Shown here piece by piece: positions 1-9,853 of a stretch of DNA of 60,658 nt. The notes beneath the pieces were generated by a model, which was not told the DNA's origin, did not search any database, and saw only the letters and a list, made by a program, of their open reading frames with translations. The stretch's first letter is position 1. Each line of letters begins with the position of its first letter. The stretch comes from Clostridiaceae bacterium (GTDB taxonomy: Bacteria; Bacillota; Clostridia; Saccharofermentanales; DTU023): NCBI GenBank assembly GCA_012518795.1, contig JAAYRL010000017.1, positions 1 to 60,658 on the forward strand, read 5' to 3'. Made by a program: the position numbers and the translations under genes.

Positions 1-476
1 AAGACGGTTACGAAGTTTATTTACCTGTTGCCGATACGGTCAAGCTTTGGCAGAATTTATTACAGGAAAGGATCAAGCCTTGCGGTTTGGGAGCACGTGA
101 TGCTTTAAGACTGGAGGCAGGATTGCCCTTGTATGGACATGAACTGAGTTCAGAAATTAATCCTTTAGAAGCCGGCTTGAGTAAATTTGTTGAATTAGAG
201 CGTGATTTTGTCGGCAAAGCGATGGCGGACAAACAGCAAAGGCAATTGATTGCGCTAATTTCTCAAGATAAATCGATACCGCGCGACGGTTATAAAGTTT
301 TTGTTCAAGACCAAGAAATTGGCTATATTACATCCGGCAGTTTTTCGCCGACTTTAAATAAAGGTATTGCCTTTGCATTAGTTACAAAGGACTTAGCAAA
401 AGATACCACAGAAGTTGAAGTTGCAATCAGACGTAAAAAACATACTTATAGAATTACAACAACACCTTTTGTATAA
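1..476 (+). CDS. gcvT: Glycine cleavage T protein (aminomethyltransferase), C-terminal part
   Basis: The reading frame is already open at base 3, so the gene is cut by the window edge. What remains is about the last 157 residues of a protein usually near 360. GcvT transfers the methylene group from the aminomethyl-lipoyl arm of GcvH to tetrahydrofolate and releases ammonia. The fragment carries the family's C-terminal signature: a CGLGARDALRLEAGLPLYGH stretch, then the small beta-barrel with an ITSGSFSPTLNKGIA segment, where GcvT proteins normally have TSG.xSPTL. The gene is followed 39 bases later by gcvH, and the P-protein genes come next, so the identification is firm. Any glycine riboswitch would lie upstream of the window and cannot be seen. 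Confidence 0.95.
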   Translation, partial: DGYEVYLPVADTVKLWQNLLQERIKPCGLGARDALRLEAGLPLYGHELSSEINPLEAGLSKFVELERDFVGKAMADKQQRQLIALISQDKSIPRDGYKVFVQDQEIGYITSGSFSPTLNKGIAFALVTKDLAKDTTEVEVAIRRKKHTYRITTTPFV

Positions 477-515
477 ATGTATTAATAGTTTAAATTAATT
501 ACTACGGAGGGATAT

Positions 516-893
516 ATGGCAGAGTATAGAGATGATCGTTATTATGTCGATACGCATGAATGGATCTTGTTGGACGATGATACCGCAACAATCGGAATAT
601 CGGATTTTGCTCAAGAAGAGCTGGGTGATATTGTTTATGTAGAAGTTGATTCAGTTGGTGAAGAATTGGAGAAAGGTGAAATTTTTGGCAGTGTTGAATC
701 GGTCAAAGTTGCATCGGATCTTTTCATGCCGGTCGACGGAGAAGTGATGGAATTCAATGAGGATCTGGAAGAAGAACCGGAATTGATTAATGAAGATGCA
801 TATGCTGCTTGGATTATCAAAATAAAAGTGACCGATCCTGCACAAATAGAAGATTTGTTAGATGCAAAAAAATACCAAGATTTAGTCGAATAA
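516..893 (+). CDS. gcvH: Glycine cleavage H protein
   Basis: This 125-residue lipoyl carrier shuttles the aminomethyl intermediate between the P protein, T protein and lipoamide dehydrogenase. The length is normal for the family (about 125-130). The N-terminus has the typical YVDTHEW segment. The lipoyl-attachment lysine is Lys64 in GSVESVKVAS, followed by the SDLFMPVDGEV turn that is conserved in H proteins. An ACGGAGGG ribosome binding site precedes the ATG. It lies second in the gcvT-gcvH-gcvPA-gcvPB order. The lipoamide dehydrogenase (L protein) is not in the window. Confidence 0.97.
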   Translation: MAEYRDDRYYVDTHEWILLDDDTATIGISDFAQEELGDIVYVEVDSVGEELEKGEIFGSVESVKVASDLFMPVDGEVMEFNEDLEEEPELINEDAYAAWIIKIKVTDPAQIEDLLDAKKYQDLVE

Positions 894-997
894 TTTAAGA
901 CATTTAGTTTTGTTGGTTAAAGATAATAAAGGTTTTTAATTTTCCTTTTTATTCGATCTTAAATTAACAGAACATTCATTATCGATCGGAGAAATAT

Positions 998-2353
998 ATG
1001 AGCGGATATATACCTATCAGCAGGGAGAAACGTGCTGAACTATTAGAGTCGGTCGGATTAAAATTAGAAAATCTATTTGATGTGATTCCGGATGAAATCA
1101 AAATCAAAGATGTGAATTTTTCCGGTTTAAATGCTAAAGGCTTGAGTGAACAGGAAATCATCGCTCAATTAACCAACTTAGCTGAACGCAATCAAAGAGT
1201 TGATCAATACGATTCATATTTAGGTGCAGGTTTTTATGATCATTATTCTCCGGCAGTTATTGATCATATAATTAATAGGCAGGAATTTTTAACTTCTTAT
1301 ACACCGTATCAAGCTGAAATGTCACAAGGAACCCTCCAAGCTATCTTTGAATGGCAAAGCTACATCTGTCGCTTAACCGGCCTCGATGTTTCAAATTCCT
1401 CCATATATGATGGTGCCTCTGCAGCAGCTGAAGCTCTACTTTTAGTGTGTCGTCAGACAAAAAAATCTAAAGTATGGATTTCTGAGGGCTTGAATCCTGA
1501 ATATTTAGCAACAATCAAAACATATTTTCATGCTGCCGGTCTGGAAGTTGAAGTAGGTGCCTTGAATGAGTATGGTACTGCTGCCGGAACTTATCCTGCA
1601 GGTGATGATTATGCAGGTTATCTGATTCAAAGTCCGAATTTCTTCGGTATCGTTGAAGATATGAGGGAGTTAGTAAAAAAAGCGGAACAAAATCAAGCTT
1701 TATCTGTTGTGTCTTGCGATTTAATCAGCCTTGCAATGTTTAAATCACCCGGAGAAGTCGGGGTAGATATTGCATGTGGCGAAGCGCAACCGTTGGGGAT
1801 TCCTTTGAATTTCGGCGGACCGGCTGTCGGTTTTTTAGCAGCAAAACAAAAATTGATGCGCAAGATGCCGGGCAGAATTGCCGGACAGACTACGGATACT
1901 GAAGGGAAAATAGCTTATGTTCTAACTTTACAAGCTCGTGAACAGCACATTCGTCGTGAAAAAGCTACTTCTAATATCTGCACAAACCAGGCTTTACTGG
2001 CAACTGCAGCTACAATATATCTAGCTCTAAATGGCAGTGCCGGTTTGAAAGAAGTGGCGGAACAATCTGCAGCCAAAGCTATTTATTTGCACGGAAAATT
2101 AATCCAGACAGGTTTATTTGAAGCAGTTTATGACAAACCGTTTTTCAGAGAATTTGCAGTTAAATTAAAACATGGCGGTTCGCTTGATTTGTTAAATAAG
2201 AAATTATTAGAACATCGGATAATTGGCGGTTTGGCATTATCTGATGAGATATGGTTGTTGGCAGTAACTGAGAAAAAATCAAAAAAAGCAATGGATGACT
2301 TTGTTGCCTTGGTATCAAATTTGATTCGTGATGAAAACGTATTGGGGGACTGA
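998..2353 (+). CDS. gcvPA: Glycine dehydrogenase (decarboxylating) subunit 1
   Basis: This 451-residue protein is the N-terminal-half subunit of the split P protein (about 445 residues is usual). Together with GcvPB it forms the PLP-dependent glycine decarboxylase that loads GcvH. It has the family's opening MSGYIPISREKRAELLESVG and a YLGAGFYDHYSPAVIDHI segment. Further on are the GPAVGFLA and ARFQHIRREKATSNICTNQ-like motifs (here ARxQHIRREKATSNICTNQA with E for F). This half lacks the catalytic lysine, which is in GcvPB. The gene ends one base before the gcvPB ATG, so the two are translationally coupled. The split arrangement is typical of Bacillota, archaea and Thermotogales rather than Enterobacteria. 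Confidence 0.97.
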   Translation: MSGYIPISREKRAELLESVGLKLENLFDVIPDEIKIKDVNFSGLNAKGLSEQEIIAQLTNLAERNQRVDQYDSYLGAGFYDHYSPAVIDHIINRQEFLTSYTPYQAEMSQGTLQAIFEWQSYICRLTGLDVSNSSIYDGASAAAEALLLVCRQTKKSKVWISEGLNPEYLATIKTYFHAAGLEVEVGALNEYGTAAGTYPAGDDYAGYLIQSPNFFGIVEDMRELVKKAEQNQALSVVSCDLISLAMFKSPGEVGVDIACGEAQPLGIPLNFGGPAVGFLAAKQKLMRKMPGRIAGQTTDTEGKIAYVLTLQAREQHIRREKATSNICTNQALLATAATIYLALNGSAGLKEVAEQSAAKAIYLHGKLIQTGLFEAVYDKPFFREFAVKLKHGGSLDLLNKKLLEHRIIGGLALSDEIWLLAVTEKKSKKAMDDFVALVSNLIRDENVLGD

Positions 2354-2354
2354 C

Positions 2355-3821
2355 ATGAAACATCAAACAAATTTAATTTTTGATCTGCCACAAACCGGAG
2401 AAAACAAAAATCGCATTTTGCAAAAATGTGATGTAATTAAGCCGAATTTTCCGGAATTCTATGGTGAGGATCTCTTGCGACAAGAAGATTTAGATATACC
2501 GAATTTGTCTGAAATTCAGGTGTTGCGTCATTATACCAATTTGTCTGCGAAAAACTATGGTGTTGAAAACGGACCTTACCCTTTAGGTTCCTGTACGATG
2601 AAATATAATCCGAAAGTCAATGAGAATATGGCAAATTTGCCCGGATTTAAAAATACGCATCCGCTCCAACCGGTAGAAACGGTGCAAGGCAATTTAACTT
2701 TGCTTTATAATTTGGAACAACAGTTGAATGCTATTCTAGGCATGGATCATTTTACTTTTCAGCCTTCGGCGGGAGCTCATGGCGAGTTGACCGGAATTAT
2801 GATGATTAAAGCCTTCCATGAAGCAAATGGAAATTTGGAACGGACAGTTATGTTAATCCCCGATTCGGCTCATGGAACCAATCCTGCATCAGCTGCTATG
2901 GCGGAATTCGAGATTAGAGAAATTAAATCAAATGCAAGTGGTTTAGTCGATGTCGAAGATTTGAAACAAAAAATTGATGACAAAGTTGCAGGCATCATGT
3001 TAACTAATCCCAATACTTTAGGTTTATTTGAAAAAGATGTTAAAGAAATTACCGGTTTAGTTCATGCTGCCGGCGGTTTATGTTATTACGACGGTGCGAA
3101 TGCCAATGCTATTTTGATGCAAACCAGGCCGGGTGATATGGGATTTGATGTTGTACATCTCAATGTGCATAAAACATTCGGCACACCACATGGTGGCGGT
3201 GGTCCCGGTGCAGGTCCGGTCGGAATCAAGAAAATTTTGGAGCCCTTTTTACCAAAACCGGTGGTTAAAAAAATAGATAATGCCAATCAGCCAAAATATG
3301 TTTTGGACTATGACCGTCCGCAGTCAATTGGCAAAGTTCGGGCATTTACCGGATCTTTTTCGGTTTATATCAAAACCTATGCCTATATTTTAGCCTATGG
3401 TAAACAGGGTTTAGCTGAAGTTTCGGAAGCTGCTGTTGCCAATGCGAGATATCTTTTGGAACGCGTGCGTGATTCGTATCACGTTCCTTATCAAGAACCG
3501 GCAATGCATGAATTTATTATTACTGCAGCTTGGCAAAAAGAGAAGTACGGCGTGATAACAACTGATATTGCTAAACGTTTGATTGATTACGGCTATCATC
3601 CGCCTACAGTATATTTCCCTTTGATTGTCCAAGAAGCCATGATGGTAGAACCGACAGATACGGAAACTTTAGAAGGCTTGGAAGGCTTGGCAGATGCTTT
3701 CAATTCAATTGCTGAAGAAGCGGCTGAGAATCCTGATCTGTTGAAAAATGCACCGCATGATATGCCAATTACCAGACCGGACGAAACCAAAGCAGCCCGC
3801 AATCCGATTTTAAAAGCCTGA
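2355..3821 (+). CDS. gcvPB: Glycine dehydrogenase (decarboxylating) subunit 2
   Basis: This is the PLP-binding subunit of split glycine decarboxylase (488 residues from the chosen start). The Schiff-base lysine is Lys273 in HLNVHKTFGTPHGGGGPG, followed by the glycine-rich loop. YPLGSCTMKYNPK and DSAHGTNPASAAM are also family hallmarks. An in-frame ATG exists at 2328, but it lies inside gcvPA. The ATG at 2355 has a GGGGG ribosome binding site just upstream (2344-2348) and gives the usual N-terminus, so I chose it. The gcvPA stop (2351-2353) and this start are separated by one base. The operon ends here and runs into palindromic repeats. Confidence 0.97.
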   Translation: MKHQTNLIFDLPQTGENKNRILQKCDVIKPNFPEFYGEDLLRQEDLDIPNLSEIQVLRHYTNLSAKNYGVENGPYPLGSCTMKYNPKVNENMANLPGFKNTHPLQPVETVQGNLTLLYNLEQQLNAILGMDHFTFQPSAGAHGELTGIMMIKAFHEANGNLERTVMLIPDSAHGTNPASAAMAEFEIREIKSNASGLVDVEDLKQKIDDKVAGIMLTNPNTLGLFEKDVKEITGLVHAAGGLCYYDGANANAILMQTRPGDMGFDVVHLNVHKTFGTPHGGGGPGAGPVGIKKILEPFLPKPVVKKIDNANQPKYVLDYDRPQSIGKVRAFTGSFSVYIKTYAYILAYGKQGLAEVSEAAVANARYLLERVRDSYHVPYQEPAMHEFIITAAWQKEKYGVITTDIAKRLIDYGYHPPTVYFPLIVQEAMMVEPTDTETLEGLEGLADAFNSIAEEAAENPDLLKNAPHDMPITRPDETKAARNPILKA

Positions 3822-3833
3822 TTTTCTATGTGC

Positions 3834-4080
3834 CATGCACACTATTTAAGGTTGAACCGCTGGATTTATCGGATAAGCTTGGAAAGTGTGCATGGCGGGC
3901 CTGAAAAAGCCGATTTAATCAAAGGGCATGCACACTATTTAAGGTTGAACCGCTGGATTCTCGGATAAGCTTGGAAAGTGTGTATGGCGGGCCTGAAAAA
4001 GCTGATTTAATCAAAGGATCTGCACATTATTTAAGGTTGAACCGCTGAATTTATCGGATAAGCTTGGAAAGTGTGCACAC
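3834..4080 (+). repeat. Three tandem 92-93 bp palindromic repeats
   Basis: Three head-to-tail units begin near 3834, 3927 and 4019; the last is cut short at about 4080. Each has a left arm GCACACTATTTAAGGTT, a loop of about 21 bases, and a right arm AAGCTTGGAAAGTGTGC. The outer 7 bp of the arms pair perfectly and the inner part pairs imperfectly. A tail of about 36 bases follows, containing GAAAAAGCYGATTTAATC. There are no unique spacers, so this is not a CRISPR array. The same architecture, with related arms and tail, recurs at 60412-60658. The array fills most of the 413-base gap between gcvPB and gapA and could also end gcv transcripts. Confidence 0.9.
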
Positions 4081-4132
4081 AAAAAATCATTTTAAGAAAT
4101 ATAGAAATAAAGCTTCGCAATTGCAAAATAGT

Positions 4133-4161
4133 TTGAAAAGCAATGCATAATCAGGTAGAAT
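4133..4161 (+). promoter_or_regulatory. Sigma-A promoter of gapA
   Basis: TTGAAA (4133-4138) and TAGAAT (4156-4161) are separated by exactly 17 bases, close to the housekeeping consensus. They lie about 75 bases before the gapA start. Confidence 0.75.
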
Positions 4162-4222
4162 TAATAAGGTTAATACCATAAGATTGAAATAATGCATAGC
4201 ATTATTTTTATGAAGAATTTAG

Positions 4223-5311
<1,089 letters not shown>

Positions 5312-5362
5312 TATTATTAATAATTAATAATATTTTGAATAACTATCTAATAGATATTAAAT

Positions 5363-5392
5363 AAGAGCTGTCCTACAAAGACAGCTCTTTTT
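5363..5392 (+). terminator. Rho-independent terminator after gapA
   Basis: A perfect 10-bp stem (AAGAGCTGTC / GACAGCTCTT) with a 7-base loop is followed by a short T run. It lies 52 bases after the gapA stop, between gapA and the convergent aldo/keto reductase gene. Confidence 0.92.
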
Positions 5393-5459
5393 AATGTGCG
5401 CTGATTATGATTTTATATGTGGTCCGATCATACTATTAATTGCTTGTGCTTGTATTTAG

Positions 5460-6275
5460 TTAGAAATCGAAAGTAACCGGATCGAATGAAGTTCTTTCTC
5501 CGGTATGTAGAGCATTGATTGCTTCAATTTCTGATTCGGTTAATTCGAAATCAAATATTTCCATATTTTCTGATTGTCTTATTGGGTTTTTGGAACGAGG
5601 AATGACTATTACATTACTTTCAATATTCCAACGTAAAACAATTTGTGCCGGAGTTTTATTATATTTTTCAGCAATTTTGATGATGACATCACTAAGGAAA
5701 TTACCTCGTCTTAAAGGTGCCCAAGCAATTGGTACAATGTTTTTTGTCTGTAATGCAGGGATTAATTCCGATTGTGTTATCAAGGGATTACGTTCAATTT
5801 GGTTACTCATAGGTTTAATATTTCCGGTCTTTTCAATAATAGCTATGTGTTTCAAGGTAAAATTACTGAGCCCGATAACTCTCACCAATCTTTCTTCGTA
5901 AAGTTTTTCAAATGCTTTCCAAGTTTCGGCAGTACGTTGCGGATTTTGTCCCGGCCAATGAATTAACAATTGATCAACATAGTCAACCTGGAGATCTTGA
6001 CAGGATTGTTTGAAAGATTTTAAAGTTTTTTCATAACCTTGATTCAGGTTATCAATTTTTGTCGTGATTAATAATTCTTCGCGTGGAACATTTAATCTTT
6101 TGCATGCTCTACCTAAAGATTTTTCATTGTGGTACATTTGAGCCGTATCAAAATGACGGTAACCATTTGCATAGGCAGATTCAATTACTTGATCCATCAT
6201 CTCATCTTCGATTTTGTAAACTCCCAAGCCAACTAAAGGCATTTCAACATTATTATGAAATTTAATATTTTGCAT
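5460..6275 (-). CDS. Aldo/keto reductase family oxidoreductase
   Basis: This is a 271-residue NADPH-dependent reductase of the AKR superfamily (prostaglandin F synthase / 2,5-diketogluconate reductase-like group, about 270-280 residues). The catalytic tetrad is visible: Asp43 and Tyr48 in HFDTAQMYHN, Lys73 in TTKID, and His106 in LLIHWPG. The cofactor-binding end is VIPRSKNPIR. The substrate is unknown and may be a small aldehyde or methylglyoxal-like carbonyl (inference). An upstream in-frame ATG at 6293 exists, but ACGGAG sits just before the ATG at 6275, so I chose the latter. It is transcribed toward gapA and away from the sugar operon. Nothing in the sequence ties it to either. Confidence 0.9.
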   Translation of the reverse strand: MQNIKFHNNVEMPLVGLGVYKIEDEMMDQVIESAYANGYRHFDTAQMYHNEKSLGRACKRLNVPREELLITTKIDNLNQGYEKTLKSFKQSCQDLQVDYVDQLLIHWPGQNPQRTAETWKAFEKLYEERLVRVIGLSNFTLKHIAIIEKTGNIKPMSNQIERNPLITQSELIPALQTKNIVPIAWAPLRRGNFLSDVIIKIAEKYNKTPAQIVLRWNIESNVIVIPRSKNPIRQSENMEIFDFELTESEIEAINALHTGERTSFDPVTFDF

Positions 6276-6860
6276 AAAATTTCTCCGTTCCAAAGAATCA
6301 ATAAAGAATTCTCAAACTGTTCAACAGCAGTCAAAATTGATGTTAAGTTAAGATTTCATAACAACTATTTGAAGTTATTGAATTAGTATTTGGCTATATT
6401 TATTCTACACCTTGTTAAAAACATTATTCAAATAGTAATTGTTCGGCACCGATAATACCGAAAACAATATGATTATGTTGATGTGTTGATGGGACTCGAT
6501 AAAAAGGAGCACGAAAACCCATGGAGCAATGCAGGTTAATTTTTTCTGTGTAATCAATATTTTTAAAATGAATTTATAATATATGGACATCCGAAAGGTT
6601 TACATGGGTTAATGTTTTTCTGCAATTTAAATGGTAAAAATGTATGCAATAAAATCATCCAAACAATAAATATTAGACAAAACACACAAAATAATCTGAA
6701 CTGAATATACTTTACACACAAAAAAATAAAAATAATAAAATCTAGCTTGCTCTTTTTCGACTAAGAAAATAGAATAATTATTAAAGTGGCTTTAATAATT
6801 AACTAAGAACATAAATATAACATTGAATTTACTTTCATATTATTAATAAAGGACGTAAGC
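6276..6860. other. AT-rich divergent intergenic region
   Basis: This gap of about 585 bases separates the start of the aldo/keto reductase (-) from the start of the sugar operon (+). It is very AT-rich and I see no convincing coding region. A 61-codon frame on the - strand (6405-6590) has no ribosome binding site and no recognisable composition. The one clear structure is the inverted repeat at 6775-6801, listed separately. A weak operon promoter may be formed by the TTTAAT/TAATAA sequence in the right arm of that repeat and TATAAC at 6816-6821. Confidence 0.6.
6775..6801. promoter_or_regulatory. Perfect inverted repeat, candidate operator of the sugar operon
   Basis: TAATTATTAAAG, a 3-base centre (TGG), then CTTTAATAATTA gives 12-bp perfect arms. 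It lies 60 bases before the first gene of the operon and overlaps a possible -35 region. The size and AT-rich form fit the operators of ROK-family repressors such as XylR and NagC, and the operon encodes a ROK protein. That this protein binds here is inference. Confidence 0.55.
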
Positions 6861-7700
6861 ATGAAAAAATCTATCAATTATTGGTCATTTAAGAGACAAC
6901 ACCCTATTGAAGCAATGAAAATTGCCAAGGATGCGGGTTACGATGGCATAGAATTGACCATAGATACTTCTACCGGGCTTACTCCAGATACATCTGTAGA
7001 TGAGTTGCACTTAATTCGCGAAAAAGCAGAAAAAATAAATCTGGCTATACCAAGTGTTGCTTGCAGTATACATTGGCAATATTCGCTTGTATCTGATGAT
7101 CCGTCAGAAAGACAACAAGCCTATGAGATTGTAGTAAAACAAATTAAATTTGCTAGTATATTGGGTTCAGAAACAATATTGCTTGTTCCAGGAAATGTCG
7201 CTAATATTTTTGTGCCTGATAGTCCGGTAGTAGATTATGAAAAATGTTGGACTAGAGCACTTTCAGCACTTGATTTACTAAAACATGTTGCTGAAGAACA
7301 TGATGTTCAGATCGGTGTTGAGAATGTTTGGAACAAGTTTTTACTATCTCCTCTTGAATTTAAACACTTTTTAGATGAAGTAAACAGTGAATATGTGGGT
7401 ATGTATTTTGATGTTGGTAACGTGATAGCATCAGGATTTCCTGAGCAATGGATCAGAATATTGGGTAAATATCTTCAAAAAGTACATTTTAAAGATTTCA
7501 GATCAGATCCGGGTGGGTTAAATTGTTTTGTTGATTTGCTTGCAGGTGATGTAAATTGGCCTGCAGTTATGCAGGCACTGCAAGATGTGAATTATGATGG
7601 TTGGGTTACTGCAGAAATGACTCCATATCAATATGCTTCAGATCAAATAATTTATAATACAGCGGTTTCTATGGATAGAATAATAAATCAAGATTTTTGA
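6861..7700 (+). CDS. Sugar phosphate isomerase/epimerase-like TIM-barrel protein
   Basis: This 279-residue protein is of the xylose-isomerase-like / AP-endonuclease-2 fold (IolE, IolH and L-ribulose-5-P 3-epimerase relatives). The opening MKKSINYWSFKRQHPIEAMK and the GYDGIELTID segment form the first strand and helix of the barrel. Likely divalent-metal ligands are the Glu in IGVENVWNKFLL, the Asp in YFDVGNV, the His in KVHFKDF, and the Glu in VTAEMTPY. These proteins isomerise, epimerise, dehydrate or cleave keto-sugars; the reaction here cannot be told. AAAGGACG precedes the ATG. It is the first gene of the operon, and a second protein of this fold is encoded at 8946, with a dehydrogenase between them. 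Such trios occur in inositol and 3-keto-glycoside pathways. Confidence 0.85.
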   Translation: MKKSINYWSFKRQHPIEAMKIAKDAGYDGIELTIDTSTGLTPDTSVDELHLIREKAEKINLAIPSVACSIHWQYSLVSDDPSERQQAYEIVVKQIKFASILGSETILLVPGNVANIFVPDSPVVDYEKCWTRALSALDLLKHVAEEHDVQIGVENVWNKFLLSPLEFKHFLDEVNSEYVGMYFDVGNVIASGFPEQWIRILGKYLQKVHFKDFRSDPGGLNCFVDLLAGDVNWPAVMQALQDVNYDGWVTAEMTPYQYASDQIIYNTAVSMDRIINQDF

Positions 7701-7893
7701 ATTATATTTTGTGCTTGTATCGATTTCAGATGAATAATATCTGATTTTACAGCAAGTTATTAGTTGATAAATAAAAATTTTGGTTGCACCATTCGATTGA
7801 TCCCAATGTGGTTACGGGAGATAAAACTAACAGTCATCAATGTACCACGACCTTGATGAATAAAATTAAACAAAGTAGGAGGAAAATAATCAA

Positions 7894-8889
7894 ATGTTTA
7901 AAATTGCAATAATTGGCTCAGGCTATATAGCAAAGCAACATGCTGAAGTTATTAGCAAATTCAAAGATGCGAAATTAGTAGCAATCATCAATCCCAATCC
8001 CCGAAACGCTAAAAAAATAGCGGATCAATTTGCTTGTAATTATTATTCTGATCTTGCCGGTGCTTTTGCAGCTGAAAAAATGGACGTTGTAGATATTTGT
8101 GTACCGACATATCTACATGAAGAATATGTAGTAGAGGCTGCTGATCTAGGTTGCCATGTGTTATGTGAAAAACCGGTTGCATTGAGTATTGATTCTTATG
8201 ATCGAATGGTGAAAGCTTGCGCAGATGGAAACGTACGTTTTATGGTAGCACAAGTGGCGCGCTGGTGGCCGGAGTTTGTGACAATTAAAGAATATCTACA
8301 AAACAATCAACTAGGAAACCTTAGAATGATTTATGAAAAACGTTTATGTCAATTGCCTGATTGGAGTAATTGGCATTCTGATCCTGAGAAGAGTGGTGGT
8401 GGACTTTATGATCTTAATATCCATGACATTGACTTTTTGATGAGTGTTTTTGGCAAACCGGATACGGTATATGCTGTGGGTTGGCAAACGGAAAGAGAAG
8501 CTTGGATGCATGTTGCAACTTCTCTTGCTTGGAATACCGGCTTGAAAGCTGTAGTTGAAACTTCCCTGCAAATGGAGGGAGATTGGCCATTTTCAGTCGA
8601 GTTTCGAGCAACCGGTAGTGAAGGAACTTTGCATTATGAATTTACTGCGGGAGTTAATATTTTGGATGCAGAGCCTACCTCCAGATTTACAATGTATCCG
8701 AAGGATAGTGATGCAATGGAACCATCTGTACCTGCTATAGATATGTTTGAAAGTGAAATTAGAGAGTTTCTTGATTCAATTAAAGAGGAAAGAGAAGCAT
8801 CTGTTACAATTGCACAAGTTCGTGAAGTTCTACAAGTCATAGAAGCTACACAGAAATCTTTAGAAACAGGTGAAGTGATCAAATTGTGA
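7894..8889 (+). CDS. Gfo/Idh/MocA family NAD(P)-dependent oxidoreductase
   Basis: This 331-residue protein has the two-domain layout of the family. The N-terminal Rossmann domain has IIGSGYIAKQHAEVI at residues 5-19, and the family's CEKPVA motif is near residues 91-96. The C-terminal alpha/beta substrate domain contains YDLNIHDIDFLMSVFGKP, where the His-Asp pair usually contacts substrate. Members oxidise or reduce a secondary alcohol on sugars or inositols, often at C2 or C3. An AGGAGG ribosome binding site lies 9 bases upstream. The 193-base gap before the gene contains a short inverted repeat (TCATCAA at 7834-7840 and TTGATGA at 7853-7859). With its two TIM-barrel neighbours it may make and process a keto-sugar intermediate (inference). 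Confidence 0.9.
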   Translation: MFKIAIIGSGYIAKQHAEVISKFKDAKLVAIINPNPRNAKKIADQFACNYYSDLAGAFAAEKMDVVDICVPTYLHEEYVVEAADLGCHVLCEKPVALSIDSYDRMVKACADGNVRFMVAQVARWWPEFVTIKEYLQNNQLGNLRMIYEKRLCQLPDWSNWHSDPEKSGGGLYDLNIHDIDFLMSVFGKPDTVYAVGWQTEREAWMHVATSLAWNTGLKAVVETSLQMEGDWPFSVEFRATGSEGTLHYEFTAGVNILDAEPTSRFTMYPKDSDAMEPSVPAIDMFESEIREFLDSIKEEREASVTIAQVREVLQVIEATQKSLETGEVIKL

Positions 8890-8945
8890 TTCAATTATTT
8901 GGTCAGATAAATTAGTTATTAAATAATTAAAACAAAGGAGGATTT

Positions 8946-9776
8946 ATGTTAAAAAATTTTGCAGTTAGTACTAATACTTATCACGGCTTTTCTGTAGATG
9001 AAGCCTTGACTGGTATTTCAAATGCTGGTTTTTCATTTGTAGAACTTGCTGCAGTTCGTAATTGGACTGAGCACGTAATGCCGGAAATGTCAGCTGCTGA
9101 GATCGAGCAAGTAAAAAAGCAACTTTCTCAATTGAATTTAAGTTGTCTTGCTGTGAGTGGACATTGTAACCTTACCGACAAGGAAAGGCTAAATGATTTT
9201 AGGCGAAATATGAAATTAGCTAATGATTTGGGAGCAAAATATATCATTTCTTCAACCGGAGAAGCTCACTTTGGAGAAGATGAGCAATTTACCGATGATG
9301 TACTTATTAACAATATTAAGGACTTATTGCCCGATTTAGAAAAATATGATCTGCAACTTGGTATTGAAGTACACGGAGAATATGGAACGGGTGAAGATGT
9401 TGCAAGAATTGTTAAAGGTGTCGGTAGTGAAAGAGTAGGTATAAATTTCGATACTGCCAATGTAGTCTTTTATGGTAACGTTGACCCGGTTTCTGATCTT
9501 AACGCCTGTCTTGAGTATGTTAATTTTATTCACTTAAAAGATAAGATAGGGTTTGATAATGTGTGGAATTTCCCGGCAGTGGGTAGTGGCGAGTTGCCTC
9601 TCGTTAAAATATTGCAAATTGTTGATTCCGTATCTAAAGAAATTCCTGTATCGATTGAAATAGAATTTACTGAAGATTTTACGATGAGAGATAAAATTGC
9701 CGGTGAAGTTGATGTTGTAAATAAGTCTGTTCAAGATTCATTTGCCTATTTAAAAGAGCAAGGCTTTGTCGGCTAA
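8946..9776 (+). CDS. Sugar phosphate isomerase/epimerase-like TIM-barrel protein (second copy)
   Basis: This 276-residue protein has the same fold as the product at 6861 but is clearly divergent from it. The opening is FAVSTNTYHGFSVDEALTGI, with GFSFVELAA as the first barrel repeat. Candidate metal ligands are the Glu in LGIEVHGEYG, the Asp in INFDTANV, the His in FIHLKDKIG, and the Glu near the C-terminus in VSIEIEF. Candidate functions are epimerisation, ring isomerisation or elimination on a keto-sugar. AAAGGAGG precedes the ATG. It lies between the dehydrogenase and the importer genes, which suggests that it works on the imported compound. Confidence 0.85.
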   Translation: MLKNFAVSTNTYHGFSVDEALTGISNAGFSFVELAAVRNWTEHVMPEMSAAEIEQVKKQLSQLNLSCLAVSGHCNLTDKERLNDFRRNMKLANDLGAKYIISSTGEAHFGEDEQFTDDVLINNIKDLLPDLEKYDLQLGIEVHGEYGTGEDVARIVKGVGSERVGINFDTANVVFYGNVDPVSDLNACLEYVNFIHLKDKIGFDNVWNFPAVGSGELPLVKILQIVDSVSKEIPVSIEIEFTEDFTMRDKIAGEVDVVNKSVQDSFAYLKEQGFVG

Positions 9777-9853
9777 ATTGTAGGATTAAGATTTGGAAGA
9801 ATTTAAATAAAACTAAAAAAACAAACAAAAATTGGTTTATAGAGGAGGAATTT

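Noticed and set aside
3834-4080. CRISPR array or integron attC sites
   Set aside because: Units are contiguous with no unique spacers, 92-93 bases long, and no cas genes or integrase are nearby. attC sites would normally be separated by gene cassettes.
6405-6590. Small 61-residue protein on the - strand
   Set aside because: No ribosome binding site, and AT-rich composition with frequent Ile/Asn/Leu as expected from random AT-rich DNA.
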